The position numbers and the translations under genes were made by a program. 54,235 nt of DNA, taken from positions 1 to 54,235 of the forward strand of contig JAJZEC010000021.1 in the NCBI GenBank assembly GCA_021805825.1, in the 5' to 3' direction. Positions 7,808 through 15,978 of this stretch are shown here, in pieces. A model generated the notes under the pieces. That model did no database searches. It saw nothing but the letters and a program-made list of their open reading frames with translations, and was not told the origin of the DNA. Every line of letters starts with the position of its first letter. Positions within the stretch are counted from its first letter, which is position 1. This stretch comes from Pseudomonadota bacterium (GTDB lineage Bacteria; Pseudomonadota; Gammaproteobacteria; Burkholderiales; Burkholderiaceae_C).

Positions 7808-9916
7808 ATGGCGACCTCCTCTTCCACGGCATCCACGGCGCCACCGCGCGGCGCACTGCTCGCCCGCGTGGCAAGGCTGGACTGGCGCCTGCTGGCGGCG
7901 CCGGTGCTGGTGGTGCTGATCCTGATGATGCTGGTGGTGCCGCTGCCACCCTTCCTGCTGGACGTGCTGTTCACCTTCAACATCACGCTGGCGCTGATCA
8001 TCCTGCTCGTCACCCTGTACCTGACGCGACCGCTGGACTTCGCGGCCTTCCCGACGGCGATCCTGCTCACCACCCTGCTGCGGCTGTCGCTGAACGTGGC
8101 GGCGGCGCGCGTCATCCTGCTGCACGGGCAGGACGGTACGGGCGCCGCCGGGCAGGTGATCGAGTCCTTCGGGCAGTTCGTCGTCGGCGGCAACTACGCG
8201 GTGGGGATCATCATCTTCGCCATCCTGGTGGTCATCAACTTCGTCGTCATCACCAAGGGCGCAGGGCGCATCGCCGAGGTCAGCGCGCGCTTCACCCTGG
8301 ATGCCATGCCGGGCAAGCAGATGGCCATCGACGCCGACCTCAACGCCGGCCTGATCGACCAGGACGAGGCGCGCCGCCGACGCGCCGAGATCGCCCAGGA
8401 GGCGGACTTCTTCGGCGCCATGGACGGTGCCAGCAAGTTCGTGCGCGGCGATGCGGTGGCAGCCATCCTGATCCTGTTCATCGACCTCATCGGCGGCCTG
8501 GTGATCGGGGTGCTGATGCACGGCCTGAGCCTTTCGCAGGCGGCGCAGAACTACACCCTGCTGTCGATCGGGGACGCGCTGGTGGCGCAGATCCCCTCGC
8601 TGGTGATCTCCATCGCCGCCGGCGTGGTGATCAGCAACGTCTCCACCGGACAGGACGTGGGCCTGCAACTGGTGGAGCAGCTGTTCCGCCACAAGCGGGT
8701 GCTGGGCATCGCCGCCGGCGTGCTCGGGGTGATGGGCCTGGTGCCGGGGATGCCCCACCTGTCGTTCCTGTTTGCCGCGGCCGTGCTGGGCGGCGTGCTG
8801 TGGCTGCGCGGCCGGCGCGAGCAGCAGGCCGCGGCACAGCCGCAGCCCGAAGCGCCGGCGGCCGCCAGCAGCGAGCCGGAGGAGGTCAACTGGTCGCAGA
8901 TCGAGCCGGTGGACACCCTGTCCCTGGACGTAGGCTACCGACTCATCGCGCTGGTCGATCGCGCGCAGGGTGGCGAACTTCTGGGGCGCATCCGCGGGGT
9001 GCGGCGCAAGTTCGCGCAGGAGCTGGGTTTCCTGGTTGCCGCCGTGCACATCCGCGACAACCTGGAGCTGCGCCCCGGGGGATACCGCATCGCGCTCAAG
9101 GGGGTGGAAATCGGTTCCGGGGAGGTGTTCCCGGACATGCTGATGGCCATCAACCCGGGCCAGGTCAGCGCCACCCTGCAGGGCCAGCCGGCCACCGACC
9201 CCGCGTTCGGGCTGCCCGCGGTGTGGATCCAGCCTGGCCAGCGCGATGCCGCGCTGGCGCTCGGCTACACGGTGGTCGACCCGAGCACGGTGATCGCCAC
9301 CCATCTGCACCACCTGCTGCAGACGCACGCGGCCGACCTCCTCGGGCGCGAGGAGGTCGAGGGGCTGCTCAGCCACCTGTCGGAGCGCTCGCCCAAGCTG
9401 GTCGAGGATCTGGTGCCCAAGCTGCTCAGTGCCGACCGTCTGCGCAAGGTGCTGCAGAACCTGCTGGTCGAGGGAGTGCCGATCCGCGACATGCGCACCA
9501 TCGCGGAGGTGCTGGCCGAGCAGGCGCCGCAGATCAGCGACGCCGACGAGCTGACGGCCCGCGTGCGGCAGGCGCTCGGCGCCTTCATCGTGCAGACGCT
9601 GTCCGGCAACCAGGCCGAGTTGGCGGCGGCGGTGCTCGACGGCCAGCTGGAACAGATCCTGCTTGCCAGCCTGCGCGCGGATCCGGCGCAGGCAGCCGTC
9701 GAACCCGGGTTGGCGCAGCGGCTGATGGATCGCGGGCGTGAACTGATGCAGCGCATGGAATCGCAGGGCAGCAGCCCGGTGCTGCTGACCGCGGCGCCGC
9801 TGCGGCAGTTCCTGGCGCGTTTGCTGGCGCGCTCGGCGCCGCGCCTGCGCGTGCTGTCCTACGCGGAAGTCCCCGACCGGAAGCAGGTACGGATCGTGTC
9901 CACCCTCGGAGCCTAA
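7808..9916 (+). CDS. flhA: Flagellar export protein FlhA
   Basis: A 702-residue protein. Eight membrane helices occupy about residues 25-325 and include the FHIPEP-type region FVVITKGAGRIAEVSARFTLDAMPGKQ. A linker follows, then the cytoplasmic domain that docks chaperone-substrate complexes (about 360-700; RGVRRKFAQELGF, LVPKLLSADRLRKVLQNLL). FlhA forms the nonameric ring of the export apparatus. I use the ATG at 7808; a TTG at 7802, overlapping the flhB stop, is a possible alternative start. Confidence 0.97.
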   Translation: MATSSSTASTAPPRGALLARVARLDWRLLAAPVLVVLILMMLVVPLPPFLLDVLFTFNITLALIILLVTLYLTRPLDFAAFPTAILLTTLLRLSLNVAAARVILLHGQDGTGAAGQVIESFGQFVVGGNYAVGIIIFAILVVINFVVITKGAGRIAEVSARFTLDAMPGKQMAIDADLNAGLIDQDEARRRRAEIAQEADFFGAMDGASKFVRGDAVAAILILFIDLIGGLVIGVLMHGLSLSQAAQNYTLLSIGDALVAQIPSLVISIAAGVVISNVSTGQDVGLQLVEQLFRHKRVLGIAAGVLGVMGLVPGMPHLSFLFAAAVLGGVLWLRGRREQQAAAQPQPEAPAAASSEPEEVNWSQIEPVDTLSLDVGYRLIALVDRAQGGELLGRIRGVRRKFAQELGFLVAAVHIRDNLELRPGGYRIALKGVEIGSGEVFPDMLMAINPGQVSATLQGQPATDPAFGLPAVWIQPGQRDAALALGYTVVDPSTVIATHLHHLLQTHAADLLGREEVEGLLSHLSERSPKLVEDLVPKLLSADRLRKVLQNLLVEGVPIRDMRTIAEVLAEQAPQISDADELTARVRQALGAFIVQTLSGNQAELAAAVLDGQLEQILLASLRADPAQAAVEPGLAQRLMDRGRELMQRMESQGSSPVLLTAAPLRQFLARLLARSAPRLRVLSYAEVPDRKQVRIVSTLGA

Positions 9917-9919
9917 GAC

Positions 9920-11188
9920 GTGAAAATCAAACGCTACACCGGGTCCAGCACACGCGAGGTGCTGGCACGCATTCGTGGTGACCTGGGCCCGGACGCGGTC
10001 ATCCTGTCGAACCGCGAGATCGCCGGCGGGGTCGAGCTGATGGCCGCGGTCGACTTCGACGCCAATCGGCTGCCGGCCGAGACGGTGCCAGCCCCGGCGC
10101 CGGCGCCGGCCCCAGCCCCTGCGCCGCGCCAGTCGGCCGTCCTCTCCAGCGCCGGCAAGCCGGCGCCGCGGCGCCAAAGTGTCGCCGCCACGCCCTCTCG
10201 GGTGAGTTTCCCGCAGGCATCGGCGCCGGCGGCCGCACCCGCGCCGGCACCCGCGCCGACGGTAGCGCGGCCGGCCTCCGAGGCGCCGGTATGGGCCGGG
10301 GAGATCCGCACCCTGCGCGACGAGCTGCAGGCCCTGCGCGACTGGGTGCATGACAGCGTGGCCAGGGCGCCCATCGGCTCGCCCTCGGCCATCGAGCTGC
10401 GGCTGCAGGCGCTCGGACTGGACGCCGAGGGCGCGCGCCAGGCCGCGCTCGGAGCGCGCGACCTCGACAGCGCGCTCGACGCCTGGCTGGGCGGCCTGCA
10501 GTTGCCCGCGCAACCGATGCAGGAGCCCGGCGTGTACGCGCTGCTCGGTGCCACCGGAGTGGGCAAGACCACCACCATCGCCAAGCTTGCCGCGCGGCTG
10601 GTGCTGCGCCACGGCACGCAGGCGGTGGCGCTGCTCAGCACCGATACCTATCGGGTGGGTGGAGTCGAACAGTTGCGCATCTACGCGCGCATCCTGGGGG
10701 TTCCGGTGGCGGTGGCGCATGACGCTTCCGAGTTGCGCGCGCACCTGCAGGCCTTCTCCGGGCGCAGTTTCGTGCTCGTCGACACCAGCGGCCTGAGCCC
10801 GCGCGACACCCGGCTCGACGAGCAGTTGCAGGGGCTGCGCAGCCTGGGCGCGCTGGTGCGCCCGCTGCTGCTGCTGGGCGCGGGCATGAGCCTGGAGGTG
10901 TACCGGCAGGCCTGGCAGGTCTACCGCGGGCTGCCGCTGACCGGCTGCGTGCTGACCAAGCTCGACGAGACCTCGATGTTCGGCGCCGCGCTGCAATGGC
11001 TGCGCCAGCAGGGGCTGCCGCTGTGGTTTTGCACCGACGGCCAGCGCGTGCCGGAGGACCTGCACGTGCCGACCCTCGCTAAGATGAAGGCCTTGCTGCT
11101 CGGCGCGCCCGCTGCGGCGCCGGTTTCCGTTGGTGGCGCAGGCGCCGGGCGCGACGATGCGGCGCCGGCCGTCGCCAACAGTCGCTGA
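9920..11188 (+). CDS. flhF: Signal-recognition GTPase FlhF
   Basis: A 422-residue SRP-type GTPase that sets polar flagellar placement. It starts with GTG and the typical MKIKRYTG. A low-complexity Ala-Pro linker (about residues 57-70 and 102-114) joins it to the NG domain: P-loop GATGVGKTTT at 210-219, STDTYRVGGVEQLRIYA, DTSGLSPRD and TKLDET. The Ala-Pro tract is encoded by near-repeats of gcgccg and could be length-variable. It lies 3 bp after flhA and upstream of flhG, the standard polar-flagellum order. Confidence 0.96.
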   Translation: MKIKRYTGSSTREVLARIRGDLGPDAVILSNREIAGGVELMAAVDFDANRLPAETVPAPAPAPAPAPAPRQSAVLSSAGKPAPRRQSVAATPSRVSFPQASAPAAAPAPAPAPTVARPASEAPVWAGEIRTLRDELQALRDWVHDSVARAPIGSPSAIELRLQALGLDAEGARQAALGARDLDSALDAWLGGLQLPAQPMQEPGVYALLGATGVGKTTTIAKLAARLVLRHGTQAVALLSTDTYRVGGVEQLRIYARILGVPVAVAHDASELRAHLQAFSGRSFVLVDTSGLSPRDTRLDEQLQGLRSLGALVRPLLLLGAGMSLEVYRQAWQVYRGLPLTGCVLTKLDETSMFGAALQWLRQQGLPLWFCTDGQRVPEDLHVPTLAKMKALLLGAPAAAPVSVGGAGAGRDDAAPAVANSR

Positions 11189-11208
11189 AACGCGTGAACG
11201 GACTCGCC

Positions 11209-12066
11209 ATGGATCAAGCCGAAGGATTGCGCCGCCTGCATCGGCGAGCCACGCGGGTGATCGCGGTGGCCAGCGGCAAGGGCGGCGTGGGCAAGACCAA
11301 CGTCGTCGCCAACCTGGCGATCAGCCTCGCACGCAGCGGCCACCGGGTGATGGTGCTCGACGCCGATCTCGGGCTGGGCAACATCGACATCCTGCTCGGG
11401 CTGGCGCCGCGCTACAACATCTCCCATGTGCTGTCGGGGGAGAAGACCCTGCGCCAGGTGCTCGTGCGCGGCCCGCAGGACATCTGGGTGCTGCCGGCGT
11501 CCAGCGGAGTCAGCGCGATGGCCGAGCTCGACGCGCGCGGGCGCTCGCGGCTGATCGACGCGGTCAGCGCCATCGACCTGCAACTGGACTTCCTGCTGGT
11601 CGACTGCGCCGCCGGCATCGCCGGCGACGTGCTGACCTTCAGCCGCGCTGCGCAGGAGCTGATCGTCGTGCTGTCCAACGAGCCGGCCTCGGTGGCCGAT
11701 GCCTATGCGCTGATCAAGGTGCTGTCGACGCAGTACGGGCAGCGGCGCTTCCGCCTGCTGCCGAACATGGTGCGCGACGCCCGCGAGGGTCAGGCGCTGT
11801 TCGCCAAGATCGCCGGGGTCAGCGACCGCTACCTGGACGTCTCGCTCGACCTCGCAGGCAGCATTCCGCTGGATGCGGCGCTGCGCAGCGCGGTGCGTGC
11901 GCAGCGCGCGGTCGTCGAGTCCGCTCCCGACAGCGCGGCCGCGCGGGCCTTCGCCAGCCTGGCCGAACGGGTGCAGGCGTGGCCGCTGCCGGATGGCGCG
12001 GGCGGGCAGCTGGAATTCTTCATGGCGCAGTGGCTGCAGGCCGATGCCGCGGCGCCCTCGGCATGA
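11209..12066 (+). CDS. flhG: MinD-like ATPase FlhG/FleN
   Basis: A 285-residue ParA/MinD-family ATPase that limits flagellar number and works with FlhF. It shows an N-terminal QAEGLRRL motif (the FlhF-stimulating segment in this family), a deviant Walker A KGGVGKT at residues 24-30, DADLGLGNIDILLGL, and DCAAGI as the Walker B region. The ATG at 11209 is preferred; a GTG at 11194 would add five residues. Its C-terminus has a hydrophobic/Trp-bearing segment that could serve as the membrane-targeting end. Confidence 0.95.
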   Translation: MDQAEGLRRLHRRATRVIAVASGKGGVGKTNVVANLAISLARSGHRVMVLDADLGLGNIDILLGLAPRYNISHVLSGEKTLRQVLVRGPQDIWVLPASSGVSAMAELDARGRSRLIDAVSAIDLQLDFLLVDCAAGIAGDVLTFSRAAQELIVVLSNEPASVADAYALIKVLSTQYGQRRFRLLPNMVRDAREGQALFAKIAGVSDRYLDVSLDLAGSIPLDAALRSAVRAQRAVVESAPDSAAARAFASLAERVQAWPLPDGAGGQLEFFMAQWLQADAAAPSA

Positions 12067-12073
12067 ACGGGCG

Positions 12074-12805
12074 ATGAAGACCCTGGTCTACGCGCCGCAG
12101 GAGTCCCGCGAGCAGCGCCTGGGGCGCCATCTGCCGCTGGTGCGGAGGATCGCGTCGCAGATGGCCGCGCAGCTTCCGGCGTCGGTGGACATCGCCGATC
12201 TGGAGCAGGCGGGCATGATCGGCCTGTGGGACGCGCTGGAACGCGGCCACGAGCAGGCGCCCGCCCAGTTCGGCGCCTACGCGGCCATCCGCATCCGTGG
12301 CGCGATCTACGATGAGCTGCGGCGCCAGGACTGGCTGCCCAGACGCAGTCGCGCGCAGGAGCGCTCGATCCACAGGACGATGCAATTGCTGACGCAGTCG
12401 CTCGGACGGCCGCCGGAGGACTGGGAGATCGCCGCCGACCTCGGCTGGAGCCTGGAGCAATACCATGCGACGCTGGCGCAGACCAGCCTGCAGCTGCTGT
12501 CGCTCGACGACCTGGGCCCCGGCGAGGGACACGATTTCGCCGACGTGCATGCCGACGCCTCGATCGCCCAACCCGAACAGGCGCTGGAGGACGGCCAGCT
12601 CGAGCGTGATCTGCAGGCGGCGATCGCCGGGCTTCCCGAGCGCGAGCGCCTCGTTCTTTCCCTGTATTACCAGGAGGATCTGCAGCTGAAGGAAATCGGC
12701 GAGGTGCTCGGGGTCAGCGAGTCGCGCATCAGCCAGCTGATGAAGCAGGCGGTGATGCGCCTGCGCACCACCTTGCGCGCGCACGGCGCGGCGCCGGCGC
12801 GCTGA
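12074..12805 (+). CDS. fliA: Flagellar sigma-28 factor FliA
   Basis: A 243-residue sigma factor with regions 2, 3 and 4: LVRRIASQMAAQLPASVDIADLEQAGMIGLWDA (region 2 start), the RIRGAIYDELRRQDWLPR core-binding and -10 region, and the C-terminal helix-turn-helix LKEIGEVLGVSESRISQLMKQA that reads the -35 box. FliA drives late flagellar and chemotaxis genes and is held by FlgM until the hook is complete. It starts 7 bp after flhG. Candidate target promoters are annotated before cheY and flgM. Confidence 0.97.
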   Translation: MKTLVYAPQESREQRLGRHLPLVRRIASQMAAQLPASVDIADLEQAGMIGLWDALERGHEQAPAQFGAYAAIRIRGAIYDELRRQDWLPRRSRAQERSIHRTMQLLTQSLGRPPEDWEIAADLGWSLEQYHATLAQTSLQLLSLDDLGPGEGHDFADVHADASIAQPEQALEDGQLERDLQAAIAGLPERERLVLSLYYQEDLQLKEIGEVLGVSESRISQLMKQAVMRLRTTLRAHGAAPAR

Positions 12806-12826
12806 GGCCACGGGCATCGACAGGCC

Positions 12827-13570
12827 ATGGATTTCCTCAGCGTCCTCGGCTTGCTGGTGGCGATCGGATCGATCGTGCTCGGGCAGACCCTCGAGGGCGG
12901 CACCCTGGCGTCGATCCTGCAGCCCACGGCTTTCCTGATCGTCATCGGCGGCACCCTCGGGGCGGCCATGCTGCAATACCCCTTCCCGGTGTTCCTGCGC
13001 TCGCTGCGCATGCTGCCGTGGGTGCTGCGGCCACCCCGCCTGGATCCCCAGGCGGCCATCCAGAGCATCGTGCAGTTCGGCGACGTGGCGCGCCGCAACG
13101 GTCTGCTCGCGCTGGAGGTGCTGATCGACGAGGTCTCGGATCCCTTCCTGCGTCGCGGCCTGCAGCTGCTGGTGGACGGCGCCGATCCTGCCAAGATCCG
13201 CTGGTCGATGGAGCACGAGATCCAGGCCGTCGAGCACCACGACAATCAGGGGGCGCGGGTGCTGGAGTCGGCAGGCGGCTATGCGCCGACCGTGGGCATC
13301 CTGGGCGCGGTGCTGGGGCTGATCCACGTCATGCAGAACCTGAGCGATCCGAGCAAGCTGGGTTCGGGCATTGCGGTGGCCTTTGTCGCGACGATCTACG
13401 GGGTGGGGTCGGCGAACTTGTTTTTTCTGCCGGTTGCGAACAAGATCAAGAGTATCGTGCACGAACGTGCCCAGTTGCAGGAGCTGATCGTCGACGGGCT
13501 CGTGGCCATCGCCGAGGGCGAGAATCCGCGGATGATCGAAGGACGTCTGCAGGGCTATTTCGCGCGTTGA
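12827..13570 (+). CDS. motC: MotC/PomA-type flagellar stator A subunit, without adjacent B subunit
   Basis: A 247-residue MotA-family protein of the short MotC/PomA class: four hydrophobic helices, a cytoplasmic loop with the charged DPSKIRWSMEHEI-like segment (here DPAKIRWSMEHEI), and the channel region AGGYAPTVGILGAVLGLIHVM. Stator A subunits bind a MotB-type partner to form the ion channel that turns the motor. In pseudomonads motC is followed by motD; here no B subunit follows, only a tiny ORF and a DUF2802 gene. The sole B subunit in the window belongs to motA at 27 kb. The gene symbol follows the fliA-motC-DUF2802 neighbourhood of polar flagellates. Confidence 0.88.
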   Translation: MDFLSVLGLLVAIGSIVLGQTLEGGTLASILQPTAFLIVIGGTLGAAMLQYPFPVFLRSLRMLPWVLRPPRLDPQAAIQSIVQFGDVARRNGLLALEVLIDEVSDPFLRRGLQLLVDGADPAKIRWSMEHEIQAVEHHDNQGARVLESAGGYAPTVGILGAVLGLIHVMQNLSDPSKLGSGIAVAFVATIYGVGSANLFFLPVANKIKSIVHERAQLQELIVDGLVAIAEGENPRMIEGRLQGYFAR

Positions 13571-13616
13571 GCGTGCCTGGGGATGCGGGCCCGCGGCGGC
13601 AGGGGAGGGACGCAGG

Positions 13617-13817
13617 ATGAGCGAGGCGGAAGGTGGTGGCATCGATGGCGTAGCGCCTGCGCAGGCCCCGCGACCGGTCGGCAGGTCGGACGAGGATCCG
13701 GATGCGGCCCGCCGGCGCCGGCAGCCGCCCGGGCACCCGCAGGCGCCTGCACCGCAAGCACCCGCGCGACCGACTCCCGACGACGGGCCGCCGCATGCCC
13801 TGGACGAATACGCCTGA
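13617..13817 (+). CDS. Possible small Pro/Arg-rich protein
   Basis: A 66-codon frame between motC and the DUF2802 gene, in the position where motD would be expected. The sequence is dominated by Ala, Pro, Arg and Gly, ends in HALDEYA and has no membrane helix, so it is not a MotD remnant that I can recognise. A GGGAGGGACGCAGG stretch just upstream resembles a ribosome binding site. It may be a real small gene or a non-coding spacer. Confidence 0.3.
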   Translation: MSEAEGGGIDGVAPAQAPRPVGRSDEDPDAARRRRQPPGHPQAPAPQAPARPTPDDGPPHALDEYA

Positions 13818-13844
13818 ACCCCGACTGATTCCCGGAGCCCGCAC

Positions 13845-14276
13845 TTGACCATGGTCGCCGTCCTGCTCGCCCTCGGCTTGTTCATCGTGTTGCTGCAACT
13901 CGGGATGATGACCCTGGTGCAGCGATTGGCCCGCCAGATCGAGTTCGAGCGCTCGCGCATCGACGCGCTGGAGCGTGCGCAGACGGCCGACGAGCCCGCG
14001 CCGCCGCAGGAGGTCGTGCCGCCGTCGACGGCCGTATTCGCTGCGCCGGCGCCGGCGCCGCTTGCCCCGACCGGCGCTGCGACCGCACCGCTGCTTGCGC
14101 TGCCCGAATCGGACGCGCAGCGCGTCGATCCGGCGCAGTTGCGCGGGGAGATGCTCGGGCTGATGCGCCAGCTCGTCGAGCAGGGGCTGAGCGTGCGCGA
14201 CATCGCCGCGCGCTGCGGCCTCAGCGAAGGCGAGGCCGAGCTGATGCTCAGCCTGCAGGGCGGCGAGCATGGCTGA
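13845..14276 (+). CDS. DUF2802 family protein of flagellar/chemotaxis clusters
   Basis: A 143-residue protein with one N-terminal membrane anchor (about residues 5-25), a coiled-coil-like segment (RQIEFERSRIDALERAQ), an Ala/Pro linker and a C-terminal DUF2802-type helix-turn-helix-like segment, LRGEMLGLMRQLVEQGLSVRDIAARCGLSEGEAELM. The family is recurrent in the fliA-cheA-mot clusters of polar flagellates but has no assigned function that I know of. A TTG at 13845 has a GGAG at suitable spacing; an ATG at 13851 is the alternative. The gene lies immediately before the FliK-like gene. Confidence 0.75.
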   Translation: MTMVAVLLALGLFIVLLQLGMMTLVQRLARQIEFERSRIDALERAQTADEPAPPQEVVPPSTAVFAAPAPAPLAPTGAATAPLLALPESDAQRVDPAQLRGEMLGLMRQLVEQGLSVRDIAARCGLSEGEAELMLSLQGGEHG

Positions 14277-14309
14277 TCCGGGGCGCATCGCCTGAGCGGG
14301 CCGGCGCCG

Positions 14310-15605
14310 ATGGGAAACACCGCCGGACCGCTGCCGCCGATCCTGCCGGCCCAGGTCGGTGGGGCAGCTTCCTTTCCGGCACGCCTGGCCCCGCTGGCAG
14401 GCAGCCAGACCGTGGCACTGGCGCTGCCGGCAGGTGCCCGCGTGGTCGCCGAGGTCGTGCAGTCGCAGACCGACGGCCAGGTGCTGCTGCGCCTCGGCCA
14501 GACCCTGTTGGCAGCCACCTTGCCGGGCCAGCCGCAGGTCGGCGACAAGCTGCCCCTGATCGTGCTCAGCGAGCCGGGGGCGCAGCCGACGCTGCTGCTG
14601 GCTCCGCAGTCGGGCTCGGCGGCGACCCAGGCGGAGCTGTCGTCGACCGCGCAACTGCTTGCCCGCCTGCAGCAGCAGCCGGCGCAGCCGCTGCGCACCA
14701 GCGCGGTGCTCTGGCCGCAGCCCGATGGCACGTCCTCGCCGCAGCTGGCGCAGGCTCTGGCCGCCGGGGTGCGCAACAGCGGCCTGTTCTACGAAAGCCA
14801 TCTCGCCGCCTGGGTGCAGGGCGAGCTGCCGACGCAGGCCTTGCTGCAGGAGCCTCAGGGCAGCTTGTCGCCGCTGGCCCGGCAGGCGGCGTCGTCGGCG
14901 CCACAGGCTTCACAGGCAAGCCCGCAGGAGCCGCCGGGCAGCGCCGGCGTGGCGGTGACGCATCAGCCGCTGGTTCAGGCGCAGCCCGGCGCCCAGCCGC
15001 AGTGGGCCGCGCGCCCCGCCGAGCAGGTGGCCGGGCAGACGCCACCTCAGGCACCGGCTCAGACACCAGATCCGACGCCAGGCGCGGCGGGGCCGGGCGG
15101 GGGCGCCGCCGCGGCCGCGGCGGCCCCTGCGCCGCCCGCGCATGCAGCGGCGACCGCCTATGCCAGCATGCAGTCGCAGGCGGTCGCGCTGGGCGCGTCG
15201 ACGGCCGCGGGCACGGCAGCCAACATTCCGGCGCAGTTGCAGGCGCTGGTGCAACAGCAGCTGGCGACGCTGGCGCAGGGGGCCGTGGTGTGGGCCGGCC
15301 AGGCCTGGCCTGGGCAGGAGCTGGAATGGCGCATCGAGCCCGATGCCCAGCAGGCGGCGCAGGCGCAGCCGGCGTCGCGATCCTGGACTTCGGTGCTGCG
15401 CCTGGATCTGCCGCAGCTGGGGCCGCTGGTGGTCACGCTGCATCTCGGCGCCGGGCAGCACCTGCGCGTGCGCGTCGAGCACGCGCCGCAGGCCGGCGCG
15501 CTGCTGCAGTCGCGCGGTGCCGACTTCCGGCAGGCGCTGCAGGGCGCCGGGCTGCAACTCGACGAGCTCGCGCTGCGCGCGCGCAGCCCGCAGGCCGATG
15601 GCTGA
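14310..15605 (+). CDS. fliK: FliK-like flagellar hook-length control protein
   Basis: A 431-residue protein with a long Gln/Ala/Pro-rich region (about residues 150-310) and a C-terminal Flg_hook-type domain, SVLRLDLPQLGPLVVTLHL through RQALQGAGLQLDELAL (about 350-425). FliK measures the hook and triggers the FlhB switch. The N-terminal part (VVAEVVQSQTDGQVLLRLG, SB-fold-like) resembles the longer FliK-family proteins found beside FlhB-domain paralogues. Its stop overlaps the start of the FlhB-like gene, supporting a functional pair. Another canonical fliK may exist elsewhere. Confidence 0.78.
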   Translation: MGNTAGPLPPILPAQVGGAASFPARLAPLAGSQTVALALPAGARVVAEVVQSQTDGQVLLRLGQTLLAATLPGQPQVGDKLPLIVLSEPGAQPTLLLAPQSGSAATQAELSSTAQLLARLQQQPAQPLRTSAVLWPQPDGTSSPQLAQALAAGVRNSGLFYESHLAAWVQGELPTQALLQEPQGSLSPLARQAASSAPQASQASPQEPPGSAGVAVTHQPLVQAQPGAQPQWAARPAEQVAGQTPPQAPAQTPDPTPGAAGPGGGAAAAAAAPAPPAHAAATAYASMQSQAVALGASTAAGTAANIPAQLQALVQQQLATLAQGAVVWAGQAWPGQELEWRIEPDAQQAAQAQPASRSWTSVLRLDLPQLGPLVVTLHLGAGQHLRVRVEHAPQAGALLQSRGADFRQALQGAGLQLDELALRARSPQADG

Positions 15606-15891
15606 GCGCGAGCCGCCCCCGCAGGCGCGCGAAGCGGTGGCGCTGCAGTACCAGCGCGAGGCGCAGGGCGCACCGCAGGTCGTGGCCAAAGGGCGCGGCC
15701 TGATCGCCGAGGCCATCATCGCGCGCGCCCGCGAGGCGGGGGTGTACGTGCACGAGTCCCCCCAGCTCGTGCAACTGCTGATGCAGGTGGATGTCGATGC
15801 GCAGATCCCTCCGGCTCTGTACGTTGCGGTGGCCGAGCTCCTGGCCTGGCTGTGGCGCCTGGAGCACGACGCGCAGCCGCCCGCGGCCTGA
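15598..15891 (+). CDS. FlhB C-terminal-domain paralogue (FhlB-like)
   Basis: A 97-residue cytoplasmic protein matching the C-terminal domain of FlhB: AVALQYQREAQGAPQVVAKGRGLIAEAIIARAREAGVYVHESPQLVQLLMQVDVDAQIPPALYVAVAELLAWLW. It lacks the NPxH cleavage motif and all membrane helices. Such stand-alone FlhB C-terminal homologues occur next to fliK-like genes in several proteobacteria and can substitute for the cleaved FlhB C-terminal piece. The 8-bp overlap with fliK suggests translational coupling. Confidence 0.85.
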   Translation: MAEREPPPQAREAVALQYQREAQGAPQVVAKGRGLIAEAIIARAREAGVYVHESPQLVQLLMQVDVDAQIPPALYVAVAELLAWLWRLEHDAQPPAA

Positions 15892-15978
15892 GGCGCCGAG
15901 GCATCCGCGCGCAGACGAGCACCCCGGATTGCCGCGTTACAGGCAGGGCTTTACCATCGGGCCATCGACCGCCCCGCC

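Noticed and set aside
7703-11065. A 1,120-codon minus-strand frame across flhB-flhA-flhF
   Set aside because: It is a shadow of three well-recognised flagellar genes; composition is low-complexity His/Gln/Arg and there is no conserved motif.
12020-14776. A 918-codon minus-strand frame opposite fliA, motC and fliK
   Set aside because: The frame consists of Ser/Arg/Ala-rich shadow sequence; the plus-strand genes have unmistakable motifs.
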